From: an uncultured Archangium sp.
GTDB taxonomy: Bacteria > Myxococcota > Myxococcia > Myxococcales > Myxococcaceae
Reading direction: 5' to 3'
Assembly: GCA_946479335.1 (NCBI GenBank)
Contig: CAMLFP010000366.1
Coordinates: 1-5,648 of the forward strand
Length of the DNA stretch: 5,648 nt
Shown: one piece after another, positions 1 through 5,648 of the stretch
How positions within the stretch are numbered: the first letter of the stretch is position 1
Layout: each line of letters starts with the position of its first letter
Position numbers and translations under genes: made by a program
The notes under the pieces: model-generated
Databases searched by the model: none
Told to the model about the DNA's origin: nothing
The model's input: only the letters and a program-made list of their open reading frames with translations

Positions 1-96
1 GCCGATGACGGTGTGGGTCGCAAAGGCGCCGCGGGTACGGCCGATGACGGCGTCGGTCGCAAGACCAAGACGGGCACGGCCGACGATGGCGTGGGT
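1..96 (+). repeat. 39-bp in-frame tandem repeat encoding ADDGVG units
   Basis: There are two full 39-bp copies (1-39 and 40-78) and the first 18 bp of a third (79-96). They encode ADDGVGRKGAAGT, ADDGVGRKTKTGT and ADDGVG. The ADDGVG core is unchanged, while its codons differ at wobble positions (GGT/GGC, GTG/GTC, GAT/GAC). This points to retention at the protein level rather than a recent DNA slippage. More copies may lie upstream. The acidic-glycine core followed by a basic linker looks like a flexible or ligand-binding spacer, but no known repeat family is recognised. Confidence 0.85.
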
Positions 97-1134
97 GCGA
101 ACCTCGCGCAGATTCGTGACGGACTGTTCGCTGACACGCCGCAGGCCGCCACGCAGCGCCAGGCGCTCTACGCGAAGCTGGAGACGCCCAGCTTCGTGAA
201 GCCGGGCACGTCGGTCGCCGCGCAGGTCACGAAATTCGCGGCGGCGGCTGGGCTTTCGGCGGCGGAGCAGGCGCAGGTCGCGACGGTGCTCAAGGGCGCC
301 AGCGATTCGACCGCGAGCCTCCTCGGCGCACTGCTGGAGAAGAACCCGGCGGCGCTCAAGTCGGCCGATTCCAGGGGCCAGACGCTCTTGTCGAACCTCG
401 GGCGCCTCGCCACGGAGCCGCTGAACGCGAAGGCGAACGGCACCACGCGCGGCGAGATCCTCGAGTCGGTGCTGCGCGATGTCGTGAATCCGCAGCGTGT
501 CGATCAAGGTGACGCGCCGACGTGCACCGTGACGTCGATGCAATACGAGCTGGTGCGCGACGAGCCCGCGGAGTTCACGCGTATCATCGCCGACCTCACC
601 GGCCCGTCAGGCAGCGCTGCGATGCGCGGTGATGGGCGCGGTCAGGGCAAGCTGGTGCTCGACGCCGGCGAGACCTCCGTGCGCGACGGCCGCTCGGTCG
701 CCGACACCATCTTCCAGAACGCGGCGATGGAGTACGCGAACGGCACCGACGCGACGTTCGACCCGGCGGCGCAGAAGTCGGTGAACGAGAAGACCGGCGC
801 GGAGCAGCGCGGCCTCAAGCCGACCCAGCAGTCGCACATGCTCAGCGAGCTGTTCGGCGTCTCGTACCGCCAGTCGCAGTTCTACACGGAGCAGGAAGGC
901 GTCTCGGCGCTCTCGAAGCTGCGCAGCTACTCGGCCGAGGGCGCGCAGAACCGCCCGGTCATCCTCCAGGTCGATCAAGGCAGCTTCAACCACGCGGTCA
1001 CCTTCGACAAGGTGCAGGACGGCCAGGTCTTCTACCGCGACCCGTACGGCGTGCTGCGCTCGATGCCGGAGGCGCAGTTCCCGAAGTTCGTGGTCGCGCT
1101 CAACGCGCCGACCTCGCTCGGCCTGACGTACTGA
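1..1134 (+). CDS. Partial (5' end missing) repeat-leader protein with a papain-like cysteine protease-type C-terminal domain
   Basis: The reading frame is open from base 1 and ends at a TGA at 1132-1134, giving 377 residues; the true start lies upstream. The internal GTG at 13 sits inside a repeat and is not a convincing start. Numbering from codon 1, residues 1-32 are a tandem ADDGVG repeat, about 35-165 are Ala/Leu-rich and probably helical, and 166-377 form the conserved-looking domain. In it, DQGDAPTC places Gln169 exactly six residues before Cys175, and NHAV followed by YRDPYG places His331 sixteen residues before Asp347. Papain has the same spacings (Q19/C25 and H159/N175), so an active cysteine peptidase or transglutaminase-like fold is inferred, with Gln169 forming the oxyanion hole. 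No membrane segment is visible in this part; secretion cannot be judged without the N-terminus. The substrate is unknown. It could also be a secreted toxin or effector-like protein. The gene call is secure; the enzymatic role is moderately supported. Confidence 0.85.
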   Translation, partial: ADDGVGRKGAAGTADDGVGRKTKTGTADDGVGANLAQIRDGLFADTPQAATQRQALYAKLETPSFVKPGTSVAAQVTKFAAAAGLSAAEQAQVATVLKGASDSTASLLGALLEKNPAALKSADSRGQTLLSNLGRLATEPLNAKANGTTRGEILESVLRDVVNPQRVDQGDAPTCTVTSMQYELVRDEPAEFTRIIADLTGPSGSAAMRGDGRGQGKLVLDAGETSVRDGRSVADTIFQNAAMEYANGTDATFDPAAQKSVNEKTGAEQRGLKPTQQSHMLSELFGVSYRQSQFYTEQEGVSALSKLRSYSAEGAQNRPVILQVDQGSFNHAVTFDKVQDGQVFYRDPYGVLRSMPEAQFPKFVVALNAPTSLGLTY

Positions 1135-1146
1135 AAAACGCGCCGC

Positions 1147-2769
1147 GTGCGCATCACGAGAGCCGCTACGCTTTCACGCGTGCGGCTCTTCGTGTTTCTG
1201 ACGGTGGCGATGCTGTGCGGCTGCGGTTGCCGCTCGAAGTCGAACACCGACGCCGGCCCGCCCGTCTCGCAGGCATGGCTCGATGGCCGACTGCCCGCAG
1301 AGACGGGAGCGCCCATCGACGGCGGCGCGCTGACGGTGCGCGTGATGAACGAGCCCGCCGGCCTGAACCCGCTCGACGACGCGTGCCGCGACGCGTGGGT
1401 GCTGCGCATGACGCGCGGGCTGGTGCTGGAGACGCTGCTGGAACTCGCCCCCGACGGTGCGCTGCGCCCTGCCCTCGCGGCGACGTGGCGCGACAGCGAA
1501 GATCACCGCACCACGACCTTCACGCTTCGCGACGCGACGTTCTCCGACGGCACGAAGTTGCGCGCGGCCGACGTCATCACCACCTTTGACGCGCTGATGG
1601 ACCCGAAGAAACCCACCGCCGGGCTGCGCGGCGAGTTCGCGGGCCTGGGCGCGTGGAAAGCGCTCGACGAAAAAACCGTGCAGCTCACCTGGAGCCGGGC
1701 GTCTCCGTTCACGCTGCGCGCGTTGACGCGGTTGCCGATCTTCTCCGCGGCACAACTGGCGGGCGACTGGGCGGAGACGCTGCGCAACCCCATCGGCTCC
1801 GGGCCGTTCGTCATCGCGAAGTGGGAGCGCGGGCAGTCGCTGACGCTCAAGCGCCGTGACAGCGGCGCCGCGCACCTCGACACCATCACCTTCCGCTTCG
1901 TGAAGGATCAGACCGCGGCCTTCACCATGATGGAGCGCGGCGAGTTCGACGTGATGACCGCGCTGACGCCGCAGCTGTGGCGCGCGTTGGAGTCTGCGCG
2001 CTGGGCTCCACCGACGTGGAATCGCATCAAGAGCCCCGACAACAGCTACTCGTACATCGCGTGGAACGAAGCGAACCCCGCGTTCGCCGACGTGCGCGTC
2101 CGACGCGCGCTGGCGCACCTCTACGACGCGAAGCTGATCTCGAAGGTGGTCGACCTCGATCTCGAGCTGCCGACGTCGTGCCCGTACCTGCGTGGCAGCG
2201 AGTCGTGTGACCCGGCGCTCGCACCGCCCGTGTTTTCACCCGACGACGCGCGCGCGCTGCTGACCGACGCGGGCATCAGCCCCGAGAAGCCGCTCACGTT
2301 CCACCTGTTGATCCCCAGCGCGTCGCAGCGGCTCGCGAAGCTGGTGCCGATCCTCCAGGAACAGATGAAGCCTGTCGGCGTGGAGCTCGAAATCGAGAAG
2401 GTCGAATCGGCAGTGCTCTCATCGCGCGTCGCGAAGCGCGACTTCGACGCCGTCAGCCGGCTGTGGACCGAGTTCGACACCGAGCAAGACGTCTTCCCGA
2501 TGTTCCATTCGTCGCAGCTCGACGGCGGCGACAATTGGGTGGGCTATTCCAGCCCCGACGCCGACCGGCTGATCGAGCAGGTGCGCACCGAGTTCGACGC
2601 CGAGAAGCGCCACGCGCTGCAACGGCAACTCCACGCGCAGCTGCAGCGAGATCAACCGTATCTCTTCATGACGTCACGGCAGTCGCTCGACGCCGCGAAG
2701 AAGCGCGTGCATGGGCTGACTCCCTCGGTCGGCTGGTACGACTTGCGTGTCGTGTGGGTGGAGCGCTGA
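1147..2769 (+). CDS. Family-5 ABC transporter substrate-binding lipoprotein (OppA/DppA-like)
   Basis: This is an extracytoplasmic receptor that binds a peptide or similar solute and delivers it to an ABC importer. From the GTG at 1147 it has 540 residues, typical for the family. Residues 1-13 are basic, 14-23 (LFVFLTVAML) are hydrophobic, and LCGC gives a plausible lipobox with lipidated Cys26; Cys24 and Cys28 are alternatives. Family-5 hallmarks follow in order: GGALTVRV and LNPL near 58-75, TFTLRDATFSDGTKLRAADV (124-143), GSGPF (217-221), YIAWNE (303-308) and DVRVRRAL (315-322). Cys345 and Cys354 could form a disulfide. The start is uncertain. No Shine-Dalgarno is visible before 1147, and a GTG at 1180 would give 529 residues with a short but usable signal peptide. 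A hairpin (1156-1193) covers both. No permease or ATPase gene is adjacent, so it is an orphan receptor in this window. The family call is firm; the ligand is unknown. Confidence 0.93.
   Translation: MRITRAATLSRVRLFVFLTVAMLCGCGCRSKSNTDAGPPVSQAWLDGRLPAETGAPIDGGALTVRVMNEPAGLNPLDDACRDAWVLRMTRGLVLETLLELAPDGALRPALAATWRDSEDHRTTTFTLRDATFSDGTKLRAADVITTFDALMDPKKPTAGLRGEFAGLGAWKALDEKTVQLTWSRASPFTLRALTRLPIFSAAQLAGDWAETLRNPIGSGPFVIAKWERGQSLTLKRRDSGAAHLDTITFRFVKDQTAAFTMMERGEFDVMTALTPQLWRALESARWAPPTWNRIKSPDNSYSYIAWNEANPAFADVRVRRALAHLYDAKLISKVVDLDLELPTSCPYLRGSESCDPALAPPVFSPDDARALLTDAGISPEKPLTFHLLIPSASQRLAKLVPILQEQMKPVGVELEIEKVESAVLSSRVAKRDFDAVSRLWTEFDTEQDVFPMFHSSQLDGGDNWVGYSSPDADRLIEQVRTEFDAEKRHALQRQLHAQLQRDQPYLFMTSRQSLDAAKKRVHGLTPSVGWYDLRVVWVER
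1156..1198 (+). terminator. Strong hairpin after the protease-like gene, probable intrinsic terminator
   Basis: AGAGCCGC (1159-1166) and ACGC (1168-1171) pair with GCGT (1178-1181) and GCGGCTCT (1182-1189). That makes a 12-bp stem interrupted only by bulged T1167, with loop TTTCAC. Three more pairs (1156-1158 with 1191-1193) extend it past bulged T1190. A short T-rich tail (GTTTCT) follows at 1194-1199, weaker than a classic U-tract. It lies 22 bp after the upstream stop codon, as expected for a terminator. It also covers the first codons of the following gene, so it could instead, or in addition, affect translation of that gene. Confidence 0.6.
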
Positions 2770-2800
2770 CTTTTCAAGGAGCGCTCGCTTCTGCTTTCAT
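2761..2800 (+). terminator. Hairpin over the stop codon of the binding-protein gene, possible terminator
   Basis: GAGCGCT (2761-2767) pairs perfectly with AGCGCTC (2780-2786). Inside the loop, CTT (2770-2772) can pair with AAG (2776-2778). The run downstream (2787-2804) is pyrimidine-rich with scattered T's rather than a solid T-tract. The hairpin includes the TGA at 2767-2769. Position and shape fit the end of a transcription unit, but the weak tail leaves this as a possibility only. Confidence 0.4.
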
Positions 2801-2887
2801 TCTCTCGAACTTGATTCCGCCCCGCGCAGCACCCGCGGTCCCAACCCGCGGCGGGGCAGAACCTGACTCACGAGAGAAGGAAGGCAC
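2770..2887 (+). promoter_or_regulatory. Intergenic leader of prkA with a GC-rich inverted repeat
   Basis: The gap holds no gene. GCCCCGC (2819-2825) pairs with GCGGGGC (2851-2857). Between them, CCCGCGG occurs twice (2832-2838 and 2845-2851); each copy contains the palindrome CCGCGG, so the copies can pair with themselves or with each other. These elements could be an operator or a leader structure. No convincing -35/-10 pair and no sigma-54 type GG/GC pair was found by eye, though a prkA promoter would be expected here given the hairpin upstream. Confidence 0.35.
2874..2884 (+). promoter_or_regulatory. Ribosome binding site of prkA
   Basis: A purine run, GAGAAGGAAGG, contains AAGGA at 2877-2881, six bases before the ATG at 2888. 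It fixes this ATG as the prkA start. Confidence 0.8.
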
Positions 2888-4945
<2,058 letters not shown>

Positions 4946-4951
4946 CGAACG

Positions 4952-5648
4952 ATGCAGCTGATTCGCTCGGTACATATTGAGCGCTTTCGCTCAATCAAAG
5001 AGGCCGGTCTTGAGAGCGTCGGGGACTTCTCGACTCTCGCGGGACTCAACAACGCGGGCAAATCGAATTTTCTGCGCGCGCTGCTGGCCTTCTTCACAAA
5101 CGAGAGCGAACCCAAGCACCCACTGAGTATCGACACCGACTTCTATCGCCACGAATTAGCCTCAAAAAAGAAGAAGCAAATCCGCATCAGCGTCGAATTC
5201 AATCTGCCGCCAACATTCAAGTTCCGAAAAGAACTTGAGCCAGCCAAGGCGCTGCTCAACGAGCGCGGCTTTGCGATTACAAAAGAATGGACTCGAAGCG
5301 GCTCACTCATTCTCCTCAAGAACCACGAATGCTCAACATTGGAGCGCGAACTAATTGAACGCTTTCTGCAACTAATCACGTTTCGATATATTCCAAACAG
5401 AGTCCTGCCGGGCGATGTCGTTGCGTCTGAACAATCCGCATTGCGCGATGTAATTGTCAGACGACTTGCAAAATCAAAAAAGGAAGTCGACCACGTCTTC
5501 AAGGAACTGGAGAGCATCTCTGGTGAACTCGCCAAGCCGATTTCCGAAGCAATTTTACCCGCACTGTCTAAAAACAGCTCTGTCAAGCTGCAGACAGCGA
5601 GCACATTGGCCGATCTCATATTTAGATTTGGATACGTCCTCAATGAGG
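4952..5648 (+). CDS. Partial (3' end missing) RecF/OLD-like AAA family ATPase, probably acquired
   Basis: The frame is open from the ATG at 4952 to the window edge: 232 full codons and no stop. The N-terminus ([11 protein letters not shown], 9-19) is the usual first strand and arginine-bearing segment of RecF/SMC/OLD-type ATPases. The Walker A motif GLNNAGKSN lies at 31-39. [19 protein letters not shown] (61-79) and [10 protein letters not shown] (144-153) resemble the linker strands of this class, and 163-205 looks helical. The ABC signature, Walker B and any TOPRIM nuclease domain would lie beyond the window. ATPases of this kind serve in DNA repair and in anti-phage systems such as Gabija (GajA) and OLD nucleases; which applies cannot be decided here. 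Composition differs sharply from its neighbours (26/60 G/C at 5161-5220, 25/60 at 5341-5400), and it uses TTA, CTA, ATA and three AGA codons, signs of horizontal transfer. It starts 6 bp after prkA ends and likely shares its transcript. Confidence 0.88.
   Translation, partial: MQLIRSVHIERFRSIKEAGLESVGDFSTLAGLNNAGKSNFLRALLAFFTNESEPKHPLSIDTDFYRHELASKKKKQIRISVEFNLPPTFKFRKELEPAKALLNERGFAITKEWTRSGSLILLKNHECSTLERELIERFLQLITFRYIPNRVLPGDVVASEQSALRDVIVRRLAKSKKEVDHVFKELESISGELAKPISEAILPALSKNSSVKLQTASTLADLIFRFGYVLNE

Noticed and set aside
13..15. GTG at 13 as the start of the first gene
   Set aside because: It lies in the middle of an ADDGVG repeat unit that continues in frame to base 1, so the gene almost certainly starts upstream.
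1..96. The 39-bp repeats as a CRISPR or intergenic repeat array
   Set aside because: The copies are contiguous without spacers, in frame, and vary at wobble positions, so they are a coding repeat.
2808..2813. ACTTGA/TTGATT as a -35 box for prkA
   Set aside because: No matching -10 hexamer is found at 16-18 bp spacing in the GC-rich stretch that follows.
5143..5643. A minus-strand open frame of 166 codons near the right edge
   Set aside because: The + strand frame from 4952 covers it and carries a clear Walker A motif, a good Shine-Dalgarno and family-like strands. The reverse frame has no motif or recognisable start signal.

Overview
The window is GC-rich bacterial DNA (for example 43 of 60 bases are G/C at 3421-3480) with strong third-position G/C codon use up to about position 4950. 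It carries four genes, all on the + strand. The style of the proteins (a repeat-leader papain-like protein, a lipoprotein peptide-binding protein and a PrkA kinase with a [10 protein letters not shown]-loop) fits a high-GC member of the Myxococcota or a related former deltaproteobacterium. This is an inference from composition and protein style; no marker gene settles it.

Region 1-1134 is the 3' part of a gene that enters from upstream. It begins with a 39-bp in-frame tandem repeat (ADDGVG units), passes through an Ala-rich helical segment, and ends in a domain whose Gln/Cys and His/Asp spacings match a papain-like cysteine protease. A strong hairpin (1156-1193) follows it. This looks like its terminator, yet it overlaps the start region of the next gene.

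Region 1147-2769 encodes a family-5 (OppA/DppA-like) extracytoplasmic solute-binding lipoprotein with no permease or ATPase partner in view. A second, weaker hairpin lies over its stop codon. A 118-bp gap then leads to prkA (2888-4945), a complete PrkA/YeaG-type AAA+ serine protein kinase with a good ribosome binding site.

Only 6 bp after the prkA stop, at 4952, a fourth gene starts and runs off the end of the window. Its N-terminal 232 residues are those of a RecF/SMC/OLD-like AAA ATPase with a [10 protein letters not shown]-loop. Its base composition drops sharply (26 of 60 G/C at 5161-5220) and its codon use changes (TTA, CTA, ATA, AGA), so it looks acquired. It sits where a prkA partner such as the DUF444/YeaH or SpoVR gene is often found, and it borrows a Shine-Dalgarno sequence embedded in the last two codons of prkA. 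ATPases of this type occur in several anti-phage systems (for example Gabija GajA and OLD nucleases), so this is the best candidate edge of a defence or mobile island, whose rest lies beyond the window. The first three genes show no clear functional link to one another.
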